DNA of 26,794 bases. Source: Phycisphaerales bacterium UBA2266. Lineage in GTDB: Bacteria > Planctomycetota > Phycisphaerae > Sedimentisphaerales > Anaerobacaceae. The DNA lies in assembly GCA_002347125.1 (NCBI GenBank), contig DDXG01000298.1:1892-28685 (forward strand). Direction: 5' to 3'. Positions 8,341 through 15,527 of this stretch are shown here, one piece after another; the first letter of the stretch is position 1, and each line of letters opens with the position of its first letter. The translations under genes were made by a program, and so were the position numbers. The notes under the pieces are model-generated. The model worked only from the letters and a program-made list of their open reading frames with translations, searched no databases and was not told where the DNA came from.

Positions 8341-8365
8341 TCTTGGGTCTTGGGTCTTGGGTCTT
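8341..8365. repeat. Heptanucleotide tandem array (TCTTGGG type)
   Basis: Three exact copies of TCTTGGG at 8341-8361, followed by a partial TCTTA. The array ends 17 nt before the start of the next gene and may affect its leader. Same period as the 7891 array but a different unit. Confidence 0.85.
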
Positions 8366-8382
8366 ACGGAGCGAAGCGACGA

Positions 8383-9480
8383 ATGATTATCGCCGTCACA
8401 GGTATGGTGGGTTTGAACAAGAAGGCGTATCTGGAGCGGGTCTGCGCGTTGGCGCGGTCGCGGGGTCGGCAGGTGGCGCTGTGCAACGTGGGGGATATGA
8501 TGTACGCCGAGGCGCCGGACATTCGGCCCGGCCGGATTCTCGATATCTCGCTCAAGCGGCTGCACGGACTTCGACGCAGCGTCTTTAAGGACATCATCGC
8601 GGCGAGCCGCCGGGTGGAGAACCTCATCCTCAACACCCACGCGACGTTCCGCTGGCGGCACGGGCTGTTCCCGGCGGTGGATTTCGACCAGATGCGGCAG
8701 CTTGGGGCGGATATGTACGTCTGTCTGCTCGACGGGGTCGTGGCGTTGCACGGCCGGCTGCTGGCCGAGCATACGGCCGAGCACAGCCTCAAGGACCTGA
8801 TCGTCTGGCGCGAGGAGGAGATGATCGGCACGGAAATGCTCTGCAAGGGCATCGACGAGAGCGCGCCGTTCTACAACCTGGCCGTCGGCGCCGAGCAGGA
8901 CACGGCCGAGGCCTTCTACCGGCTGGTTTTCGAGCCGGATCGACCCAAGGCGTACCTCAGCTTCCCCATGACCGCCGTGGTCCATCTAAGCGGGGTCCGG
9001 GCGGAGATCGAGCGGTTCCGCGGACGCATGAAGGAACGGTTCATCTGTTTCGACCCCGGCGACCTGGAGGAATCAGACCTGCCGCACCTGGCCCGCCGGG
9101 CCCAGGCCGAGGGTCGCGATTACGTGGAGATAACCGCGCTGGGTGGGCACGTTCGCCTGGCCGTCGATGAGGTCCTGCAGATCGAACGCGACATCAACAG
9201 CCAGATATACGCGCGGGATTTCCTGCTGATCGACCAGGCGGACATGATTGTGAGCTTCATTCCGACGCTGCCGGACGGGCGGGCGTCGATCTCCAGCGGC
9301 GTCGAACGCGAATTGCAGCACGCGCACGAGGCGGCCAAGGAAGTGTACGTGATCTGGCCCGCCCAACAGACGCCGTCGGTCTTCATCACGCAGACGGCCA
9401 CGCGGGTATTCCGGTCGGTCGATGAAGCCATGGAGGCCCTGGCGACTCATGGAGCACGCACTGAGCGAGGAGGGGCCTGA
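8383..9480 (+). CDS. Fusion of adenylate-kinase-like NTPase and nucleoside 2-deoxyribosyltransferase-like domain
   Basis: This 365-residue protein has two parts. Residues 1-180 begin IIAVTGMVGLNKKAYLERV, a P-loop-like GxxGxxKK after a hydrophobic strand. They continue to LILNTHATFRWRHGLFPAVD and a helical region (SLKDLIVWREEEMIGTEML), resembling archaeal-type adenylate kinases. The residue after the loop Lys is Lys rather than Ser/Thr, so kinase activity is uncertain. Residues 190-365 (KAYLSFPMTAV, RDFLLIDQADMIVSFIP, ISSGVERELQHAHEAAKEVYVIWP) resemble nucleoside 2-deoxyribosyltransferase or related Rossmann folds, with an acidic GVERE motif at the expected active-site position. The start at 8383 is taken because the preceding codons fall in the heptamer array. 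Acting on a nucleotide or nucleotide-derived signal is plausible; the substrate is unknown. pabB begins near its end. Confidence 0.7.
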   Translation: MIIAVTGMVGLNKKAYLERVCALARSRGRQVALCNVGDMMYAEAPDIRPGRILDISLKRLHGLRRSVFKDIIAASRRVENLILNTHATFRWRHGLFPAVDFDQMRQLGADMYVCLLDGVVALHGRLLAEHTAEHSLKDLIVWREEEMIGTEMLCKGIDESAPFYNLAVGAEQDTAEAFYRLVFEPDRPKAYLSFPMTAVVHLSGVRAEIERFRGRMKERFICFDPGDLEESDLPHLARRAQAEGRDYVEITALGGHVRLAVDEVLQIERDINSQIYARDFLLIDQADMIVSFIPTLPDGRASISSGVERELQHAHEAAKEVYVIWPAQQTPSVFITQTATRVFRSVDEAMEALATHGARTERGGA

Positions 9481-9520
9481 ATTGAGACGCCCCGTTTCGG
9501 ACAGCAGCAGCCGAACCTTG

Positions 9521-9578
9521 GCCGGTGAGCCACCCATCTCGCCGGCGCAGTACCGTGTCGAGGGCGTCTCGCCCTCGA
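9521..9578. repeat. Two adjacent palindromes in the region before pabB
   Basis: CCGGTGAG/CTCGCCGG (8-nt loop, one G-T pair) lies at 9521-9544, and TCGAGGGCG/CGCCCTCGA (3-nt loop) at 9558-9578. The second shares GGGCGTCTCGCCCTCGA with the intergenic palindrome at 18915-18941. The reading frame of pabB remains open through both, which makes the pabB start ambiguous. Confidence 0.8.
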
Positions 9579-9619
9579 GTCGCGGGAAAAGCCGCCGGCC
9601 CATTGCGTGTCGTCTGTAT

Positions 9620-11050
9620 GTGCGTCGTCTGTCGCGTCCGGTTGGGGCGGCGGCGATGAGCCACGTCTTTGCGGACATGGATGGGGCGGCGATTCTGGGG
9701 GCCAATACGGCCGCGGAATGGACCGGCGGCCTGAGCTACTGGGCGTGTGAACCTCAGGCAGTGTTCGAGTTCCGCGGGGGCAGCCTTGTCATGCTGAGCG
9801 AAGCGAAGCATCTCCGCCGGTCGGTTGCCTCCCAGCCATTCGCCGAACTGCAGCGGGCCCTTGACACGTACCGGCTGGAGGAACATCGCGGATGCTCCCT
9901 GCCTCGCGGGGCGTTTGCCGGGGGGTGGATCGGGTATTTCGGCTATGAGCTGGGCCGATACATCGAGCGACTGCCCGATACGACGGTTGATGACCTGCGG
10001 ATGCCGCTGATCCGCCTGGCGTTCTACGACCGATTCGTCTGCCAGGACCATCGAACGTCGTCACTGTACCTGGCGGCGCTCGACATAGAAGGCGACGATG
10101 AGCCCGTCGAGGCCAAGTTTGATGCTCTGGAGACGCTTATCGAGCGGGCCCTGGACGCCGACGAGCCTGACCTGCCGCCGGCCGATATCGAATGCGTCGA
10201 TCTCAAGCGCGTGCGATGCAACATGGATCGCGCGTATTACATGGAGGCCCTGGCCCGGATCAAACGGCATATCCGTGATGGGGATGTGTATCAGATCAAC
10301 TTCTCCCAGCGGTTCGCGTGCCCGTTTGCGGGTTCGGCGGTTGACTTGTTCGCATGGCAGAACCGCTATAACCCCAGCCCGTTCGCCGCATATCTCGACG
10401 ACGGGCGGTTCCAGATCGTCAGCGCATCGCCGGAGATGTTCACCACCTTGCGGGATGGTTGGATCAGCACGCGGCCGATCAAGGGTACGCGCCCGCGGCT
10501 CGACGAGACCGCCAAAACTCGCGCCGCGGCATTGAATGCAGCGGCCCGGCGGAGCCTGCTGGCCAGCCCCAAGGAGCAGGCGGAACTGAACATGATCATC
10601 GACCTGGAGCGCAACGACCTGGCCCGCATCTGCGTGCCCGGCACGCGGCAGGTGGTCGAGCCGCGGACGTTGGTGGCCTACCCGACGGTCTATCATGCCC
10701 TGGCGACGGTGGCCGGGCAGGTCCGCGAGGGGATGAGTTTCTGCGACATCCTGCGGGCGGTCTTTCCCGGCGGCTCGATCACCGGCGCGCCGAAGATACG
10801 TGCGATGGAGATCATCGACCAGACCGAACCGACGGCGCGCGGGGTGTACACCGGGAGCATCGGATTCATCGGTATCGACGGCAGCGTGTGCTTGAACATC
10901 GCCATTCGGACGATTATTCTCAGGCAGCGCACGGCGTTTGTCCAAACGGGCGGGGGCATCGTGGCCGATTCCGACCCCCAAGATGAGTGGAACGAGACGC
11001 TTACCAAGGCGCGGGCCCTGCTGGCCGGTATCCGGGCCTTACAGGGCTGA
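9620..11050 (+). CDS. pabB: Aminodeoxychorismate synthase component I (PabB)
   Basis: This is the chorismate-binding subunit that, with a glutaminase, makes 4-amino-4-deoxychorismate for folate. Diagnostic segments are GGWIGYFGYELGRYIE, DGDVYQINFSQRF, IKGTRPR, LNMIIDLERNDLARIC, FPGGSITGAPKIRAMEII, GVYTGSIGFI and TGGGIVADSDPQDE. The GTG at 9620 is chosen because the family's first strand (VRRLSRPVGAAAMSHVF) begins there. It has no clear ribosome site. An ATG at 9656 or, in the same open frame, an ATG at 9449 inside the previous gene are alternatives. The 9449 form would add about 57 residues encoded by palindromic repeat DNA. A further repeat is embedded in frame at 9788-9814. pabC follows after 17 nt; the glutaminase pabA is not in this window. 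Confidence 0.93.
   Translation: MRRLSRPVGAAAMSHVFADMDGAAILGANTAAEWTGGLSYWACEPQAVFEFRGGSLVMLSEAKHLRRSVASQPFAELQRALDTYRLEEHRGCSLPRGAFAGGWIGYFGYELGRYIERLPDTTVDDLRMPLIRLAFYDRFVCQDHRTSSLYLAALDIEGDDEPVEAKFDALETLIERALDADEPDLPPADIECVDLKRVRCNMDRAYYMEALARIKRHIRDGDVYQINFSQRFACPFAGSAVDLFAWQNRYNPSPFAAYLDDGRFQIVSASPEMFTTLRDGWISTRPIKGTRPRLDETAKTRAAALNAAARRSLLASPKEQAELNMIIDLERNDLARICVPGTRQVVEPRTLVAYPTVYHALATVAGQVREGMSFCDILRAVFPGGSITGAPKIRAMEIIDQTEPTARGVYTGSIGFIGIDGSVCLNIAIRTIILRQRTAFVQTGGGIVADSDPQDEWNETLTKARALLAGIRALQG
9788..9814. repeat. Hairpin repeat embedded in pabB (loop GAGCGAAGCGA)
   Basis: ATGCT, the 11-nt loop GAGCGAAGCGA, then AGCAT, read in frame as VMLSEAKHL. An inverted copy at 24468-24494 has 25 of 27 bases identical. 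The two differences (ATTCT/AGAAT in place of ATGCT/AGCAT) pair with each other. A third, more diverged member is at 24430-24450. Confidence 0.85.
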
Positions 11051-11067
11051 TCCGCGTGGTTGCTTCT

Positions 11068-11931
11068 ATGGCTGAACAGGTGTTTCTCAACGATGCTCTG
11101 GTGGACGCGAACGAGGCGGCGGTCTCTGCGTTGGACAGCGGCCTGCTGTATGGGGCCGGTCTGTTCGAGACGATGCGGGCGGGCAACGGTGTGGTCTTTC
11201 GGCTGGACGACCATCTGGACCGCCTGTTCGCCGGGGCCGAGGCCCTCTCCGTAACTATTGACCAGGATAGGGCTTACATCACGGACGCGATCTACCGACT
11301 GTTGGAGGCCAACGGTCTGGGGGATGCGCGCCTCCGCCTGACAGCCACCGGCGGCCCCATGACGCCCGATCCGTCGCGGCGGCATTCGACGCTGCTGATC
11401 AGCGCCACGACGCTGGCCCCGTATCCGGATGAGTACTACCGCAAGGGGGTCGTGGTGGCGCTGTCGCCGTACCGTCAGAACCCCTTCGACCCGACGCACG
11501 GACACAAGACGACCAGCTACTACAGCCGGCTGCTGGCCTTGCGCAAGGCCCACGCGGTCGGTGCCGCCGAGGCAGTCTGGTTCACCGTGGAAGGCCATCT
11601 GGCCGAAGGGTGCGTCAGCAACGTGTTTCTGGTCAGGGACGGCGTAGTGCTGACGCCCCCGGCCGACACGCCAGTCCTGCCGGGCGTGGCGAGAAAGGCC
11701 GTCTGCTATCTCGCGGGCGAACACGGGGTGCGGCTCGAACAGCGGCGATTGACCATCGACGACTGCCTGGCCGCCGAGGAGATGTTCCTGACGAACGTGA
11801 TCATGCAGGTGATGCCGGTGCGCAGCCTCGAAAAGCACGCCATCGGCAAAGACAAGCCAGGACCCATCACGCAGATGCTGCGAGAGAAGTTCCTGGAATA
11901 CGTCGACGAACAGTGCAGGAAACGACCATGA
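11068..11931 (+). CDS. pabC: Aminotransferase class IV, probable 4-amino-4-deoxychorismate lyase (PabC)
   Basis: This 287-residue protein belongs to the fold-type IV PLP enzymes: VFLNDALVD, LDSGLLYGAGLFETMRAGNG, RLRLTATGG, HGHKTTSYYSRLLALRKA (probable PLP lysine), EAVWFTVEGHLAEGCVSNVFLV and LPGVARKAV. The same family includes branched-chain and D-amino-acid aminotransferases. PabC is preferred because pabB is 17 bp upstream; PabC removes pyruvate from aminodeoxychorismate to give p-aminobenzoate. The ATG at 11068 starts at the first family-typical residue; an in-frame GTG at 11056 is possible, and neither has a strong ribosome site. It ends in an ATGA overlap with the next gene, pointing to coupled translation. 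Confidence 0.85.
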   Translation: MAEQVFLNDALVDANEAAVSALDSGLLYGAGLFETMRAGNGVVFRLDDHLDRLFAGAEALSVTIDQDRAYITDAIYRLLEANGLGDARLRLTATGGPMTPDPSRRHSTLLISATTLAPYPDEYYRKGVVVALSPYRQNPFDPTHGHKTTSYYSRLLALRKAHAVGAAEAVWFTVEGHLAEGCVSNVFLVRDGVVLTPPADTPVLPGVARKAVCYLAGEHGVRLEQRRLTIDDCLAAEEMFLTNVIMQVMPVRSLEKHAIGKDKPGPITQMLREKFLEYVDEQCRKRP

Positions 11932-13040
11932 AGGTAGCAGAGATTGCCCGCAAGATCGATTCGCTGATTCCCCTGAAGCTGGCCCAAGGCTGGGACAACG
12001 TGGGTCTGCTGATCGGCGACGCGAACAAGCGCGTTGGGCGGATTCTCCTGACGATTGACACCACGAAGGCGGTTGTAGCCGAGGCTTGCAGGCTCAAGGC
12101 CGATATGATCGTGAGCTACCACCCGGTGATCTGGGATGGTCTCAAGCAGGTACTTGCGGCCGGGCCCTCGGCGGTGGTGCATGACCTGGTCCGGGCCGGG
12201 ATAGCGGTTTTCTCGATTCACACGGCTTTGGACACCGCCGACGGGGGCGTCAACGACGGCCTGGCGGCCATGCTGGGGGTTGTGGATGCCGAACCCTTGG
12301 GCGATTATGTGCAGAACCCGGCCGCCGACAGGGTCAAGCTGGTGGTCTTCACGCCGCCAGAGGCGTTGGCGGCGGTCTCGAACGCCATGTTCGCGGCCGG
12401 GGCGGGGGTGATTGGCAACTATACCCATTGCTCATACTATGGGCAGGGCATGGGCACGTTTCGCGGCGGCGCCGGCTCGAAGCCCGCGGTCGGCCGCAAG
12501 GGGCGGCGGGAGGAGGTCGCGGAGATGCGGCTGGAGGCGATTGTGCCGGCCGACAGGTTGCAGGCCGTCGTGGCCGCCATGACCGCCGCGCACCCATACG
12601 AGACGCCCGCGTTCGATTGTTACAGGCTGATGGACCCGGGCGGGCCGCTTGGCTTGGGCAGGGTCGGCCCGCTGGCCGAGCCGATGACGGTTCGCAGGCT
12701 CATTCCACGCATCAAGAGGGCCACCGGGGCCAGGGCGTTCGGGATCGTGGGCGATGACCGCCGGCTGGTCCGCACGGCCGCGGTTTGCGCGGGCACCTGC
12801 GGGGCGATTCTCAACACGGTGATCGCCCGTGGGGCGGATCTGTACCTGACCGGGGAACTCAAGCATCACCAGGCGTTGGCGGCCGCCGAGGCGGGTCTGA
12901 CGTGCATCTGCCTGAGCCATACGGTCTCGGAGCGATTCATTCTGAAAAAACTGGCAAAACAGTTGCGTCCGGTGCTCGATGGGGTAAAAATCACGCTCAG
13001 CACGGCCGATGCCGACCCGTTCAAGTGGGTGAATGTATGA
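11928..13040 (+). CDS. Nif3-like dinuclear metal centre protein (GTP cyclohydrolase I type 2 homologue)
   Basis: This 370-residue protein is of the longer bacterial Nif3/YbgI type with a central insert. N-terminal motifs: LKLAQGWDNVGLLIGD, IVSYHPVIWDGLK (metal ligand), SIHTALDTADGGVNDGLA (HT and D ligands). The middle (about residues 130-240, VKLVVFTPPEALAAV...TAAHPYETPAFDCY) is the PII/CutA-like insert found in longer members. The C-terminal part has GADLYLTGELKHHQALAA and LSHTVSERFIL, which complete the metal site. The first site reads YHP rather than the HHP of many bacterial homologues. The biochemical role of the family is unsettled despite its database name. It is coupled by four-base overlaps to both neighbours. 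Confidence 0.9.
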   Translation: MKVAEIARKIDSLIPLKLAQGWDNVGLLIGDANKRVGRILLTIDTTKAVVAEACRLKADMIVSYHPVIWDGLKQVLAAGPSAVVHDLVRAGIAVFSIHTALDTADGGVNDGLAAMLGVVDAEPLGDYVQNPAADRVKLVVFTPPEALAAVSNAMFAAGAGVIGNYTHCSYYGQGMGTFRGGAGSKPAVGRKGRREEVAEMRLEAIVPADRLQAVVAAMTAAHPYETPAFDCYRLMDPGGPLGLGRVGPLAEPMTVRRLIPRIKRATGARAFGIVGDDRRLVRTAAVCAGTCGAILNTVIARGADLYLTGELKHHQALAAAEAGLTCICLSHTVSERFILKKLAKQLRPVLDGVKITLSTADADPFKWVNV

Positions 13041-14425
13041 CCAAGAAACGACGATCGCAGCCTGGCACGGGCGTCCTGCCCGTGCATGAGACAGGTGTCT
13101 CGGACGCCGAAGGCGGGGCGCCTGTGTCGCGCGCTGAGGACGATCTTGCCGAAAGCGGAATGCCTGAATCACCCGATCGGGGGGCCCACTTCGCCGAAGG
13201 CACGGACGGGGCAATGTCGGACCCCCTCGCGCCGGTAGCATCGCCCGAGACGACTGAACCGGCCGTTTGCTGCGCCAAAGGCTGCCGGCCCCGCGCGGGT
13301 GATGAGACCGCCGAGTGGCCCGACGAGACAGCGGAGGTTGAGCCACCGCAGGGTTCGACCGATGGACGGGAGGACATCGAGCCGGAAGATGAGGGTCTCG
13401 ACCCAACGCTCGAATCGGTCGCCGAAGACGGCGTCGAACCGGACGATGAGGGTCTTGAGCCGACAGTGGAGTCGGTCGTCGAGGCGGTGCTGTTCGCCAG
13501 CGATGAGCCGCTGACCGATGCACGGCTGGCGAATATCGTTGAGACGACCTCCAAACAAGTCCGCCGGACGGTCGACGATCTCAACGAGAAGTACCGCGGC
13601 AGCGGCAACGCCTTCCGGATCGAGCAGGTGGCTGGGGGCTATCAGATGCTGACGCTGCCGCCGTTCAACCACTGGCTGCGCAAGCTCCTGCGGGTCCGCA
13701 GCGACAACAAGCTCAGCCCCGCGGCGCTGGAGACGCTGGCGATCATCGCGTACAAGCAGCCGATCATCCGCGCCGACATCGAGGCGATCCGCGGGGTGGC
13801 GGTCGGCGAGGTGATTCGCAGCCTGATGTACAAGGGACTGGTCAAGATCGTCGGACGGGCCGAGATTCTGGGGCGGCCGATGTTGTATGGAACCACAAAG
13901 AAGTTTCTGGAGGTCTTCGGGCTCAACACGCTCAAGGACCTGCCGAAGATAGAAGAACTCAAGAAGCCGCGGGACGATGTCGAGCCCGCCGAGCAAGAGA
14001 AAGGCGAAACGATGGAGCAGCAGATCGTTGATGTCGCCGCCGCTCTGGCATTGGCCGAGCCGGAGGCTGCGTGCGATGAAATCATGGCGCAGGAAGCCGT
14101 TGAGCCCTCCGATGGGCCGGTGACCGGTGTTGCGTTGGCGGGTGATGAGGACGAGGATTGGGACGATTCGTCCGATGACGACGAAGGCGTCGAAGAGGAA
14201 TGGGACGACGAAGACGACGAAGATGAAGACGATGATGACGTGGACGCCGTCCATTCGGATGACCATGAAGTGATCGCCTGGGACGACAGCGACGAGGATG
14301 ATGACGGGGACGAAGACGACGACTGGGATGATGAAGAAGAAGAGGAGGAGGACGACGATGATGACGATGGAGAACTCGAAGACGACGAAGACTTCGACGA
14401 AGACGACGACCCGGATGAACTCTGA
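13037..14425 (+). CDS. scpB: Segregation and condensation protein B with long N-terminal and acidic C-terminal extensions
   Basis: The conserved ScpB core occupies about residues 145-310: ESVVEAVLFASDEPLTDARL, FRIEQVAGGYQMLTLPPF, LSPAALETLAIIAYKQPIIR, EAIRGVAVGEVIRSLMYKGL, LGRPMLYGTTKKFLEVFGL. These are the two winged-helix domains that bind ScpA and SMC in the condensin complex. Typical ScpB has about 190 residues, whereas this one has 462. The N-terminal 145 residues are low-complexity and acidic and contain palindromic repeat DNA (13065-13101) and a 19-residue duplication (13376-13489). The last 90 residues or so are mostly Asp/Glu. The ATG overlaps the Nif3 stop. scpA, the usual partner gene, is not adjacent in this window. 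Confidence 0.93.
   Translation: MTKKRRSQPGTGVLPVHETGVSDAEGGAPVSRAEDDLAESGMPESPDRGAHFAEGTDGAMSDPLAPVASPETTEPAVCCAKGCRPRAGDETAEWPDETAEVEPPQGSTDGREDIEPEDEGLDPTLESVAEDGVEPDDEGLEPTVESVVEAVLFASDEPLTDARLANIVETTSKQVRRTVDDLNEKYRGSGNAFRIEQVAGGYQMLTLPPFNHWLRKLLRVRSDNKLSPAALETLAIIAYKQPIIRADIEAIRGVAVGEVIRSLMYKGLVKIVGRAEILGRPMLYGTTKKFLEVFGLNTLKDLPKIEELKKPRDDVEPAEQEKGETMEQQIVDVAAALALAEPEAACDEIMAQEAVEPSDGPVTGVALAGDEDEDWDDSSDDDEGVEEEWDDEDDEDEDDDDVDAVHSDDHEVIAWDDSDEDDDGDEDDDWDDEEEEEEDDDDDDGELEDDEDFDEDDDPDEL
13065..13101. repeat. Two palindromes inside the scpB N-terminal extension
   Basis: GCACGGGC/GCCCGTGC with a 5-nt loop at 13065-13085, then GAGAC/GTCTC with a 4-nt loop at 13088-13101. They are read in frame as GTGVLPVHETGVS. 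They use the same style of short GC-rich palindrome as the 9558 and 18915 elements. Confidence 0.75.
13376..13489 (+). repeat. 57-bp tandem duplication within scpB
   Basis: Two adjacent 19-codon units translate as IEPEDEGLDPTLESVAEDG and VEPDDEGLEPTVESVVEAV. The second runs directly into the first helix of the ScpB core, so the duplication seems to have copied the start of that helix outward. Confidence 0.8.
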
Positions 14426-14468
14426 TACGGCCGTCGATCCGGCGGCGATACTCTGAAAGGCCGCGGAT

Positions 14469-15485
14469 ATGGATGGGCACCCCCCCGGCAATCCGCCCGT
14501 GAGGCGTTACGGTGGTGGGTTTGCGCCGATGACGCGACGGGGGTTTCTTCGCAGCTCTATAACCATGCTGGCTGCGAGCGGTCTGTCCTGTCGGCCGTGG
14601 ATGACCGATGTGCCGGCTCGTCGGGCCTCGGTGCGGTTCGGACTGGTTGCGGACTGCCACTATGCGAATGCACCGACGGCCGGGACGCGGTTCTATCGCG
14701 ACAGCCTCGGCAAGCTGGATGAATGCGTCGGTGTGGTGAACGCCGAGAAGGCGCGTTTTCTCGTCGAACTCGGTGATCTCAAGGACCAGGGCAACCCCCC
14801 TGTCGAGACCGACACGCTGCGTTATCTGCGGGACATCGAGCAGCGTTTCCAGCGATTCGAGGGCCCGACATACCACGTCCTGGGCAATCACGACATGGAC
14901 AGTCTCTCGAAGGGTCAGTTCCTGGAGAACGTGACGAATACGGGAATCGAAGCGACCCGGAGTTATTATTCGTTCGATTTCGAGGGCCTGCATTTCGTCG
15001 TGCTCGATGCGAACCACAAGTCGGACGGGACCGACTACGACCACGGCCGGTTCGACTGGCGCGATGCCAACGTACCGGGGCCGCAATTGCAGTGGCTCCA
15101 GGAGGACCTGGACGGGGGAATGATCCCGATACGCATCGGGAATGGACGAGAGACGATCCCGAAGCGAGTTCGGGACGATGGACGACCGACGATTGTGTTC
15201 GTCCACCAGTTGCTCGACGGCTCCGGTGACCACTACGTCAACAACGCACGTGAAGTCCGAGCGATTCTGGAGAAGCCGGGCAGGGTGCTGGCGGTCTTTC
15301 AGGGCCATCAGCACAACGGTGCTTACTCACAGATCAATGGCATACACTACTTCACACTCAACGCCCTGGTCGAAGGACCCTACCCCCAGCACAACGCTTT
15401 CACGATGGTCGAGGTTCACCCAAGCCTCGACATCACCGTAACCGGCTATCGGGACACACCGAGCCGGGAGTTGGTCCATGCCTGA
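14469..15485 (+). CDS. Tat-exported calcineurin-like metallophosphoesterase
   Basis: The protein has 338 residues from 14469; GAAAGG about 8 nt upstream supports that start. An ATG at 14529 would begin MTRRGFLRSS, a tidier twin-arginine signal, and is a good alternative. The TRRGFLRSS motif followed by a hydrophobic stretch predicts export in folded form. All metal motifs of the family are present: LVADCHYA, ELGDLKDQ, GNHD, FVHQLL and FQGHQHNG. The overall form resembles ADP-ribose/CDP-alcohol phosphatase-like members; the substrate is not determinable. Between QWLQEDLD and RPTIVFVHQ there are about 22 extra residues encoded by two palindromes (15124-15175). It follows scpB by 43 nt and is probably the last gene of that run. 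Confidence 0.88.
   Translation: MDGHPPGNPPVRRYGGGFAPMTRRGFLRSSITMLAASGLSCRPWMTDVPARRASVRFGLVADCHYANAPTAGTRFYRDSLGKLDECVGVVNAEKARFLVELGDLKDQGNPPVETDTLRYLRDIEQRFQRFEGPTYHVLGNHDMDSLSKGQFLENVTNTGIEATRSYYSFDFEGLHFVVLDANHKSDGTDYDHGRFDWRDANVPGPQLQWLQEDLDGGMIPIRIGNGRETIPKRVRDDGRPTIVFVHQLLDGSGDHYVNNAREVRAILEKPGRVLAVFQGHQHNGAYSQINGIHYFTLNALVEGPYPQHNAFTMVEVHPSLDITVTGYRDTPSRELVHA
15124..15175. repeat. Two palindromes inserted in frame in the metallophosphoesterase gene
   Basis: TCCCGAT/ATCGGGA with a 4-nt loop at 15124-15141, and TCCCGAA/TTCGGGA with a 5-nt loop at 15157-15175. The second occurs again between genes at 21565-21583 with an identical stem and a one-base loop difference (GCGAG versus GCGGG). 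Confidence 0.85.
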
Positions 15486-15527
15486 AGGTGGCCCATTGGA
15501 ATGAAACCACGGATGTAAACAGGTCGC

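Noticed and set aside
13169..14491. 440-codon minus-strand frame with Val/Ile-rich N terminus
   Set aside because: It is antisense to scpB; the hydrophobic run is the reverse complement of the Asp/Glu codon tail.
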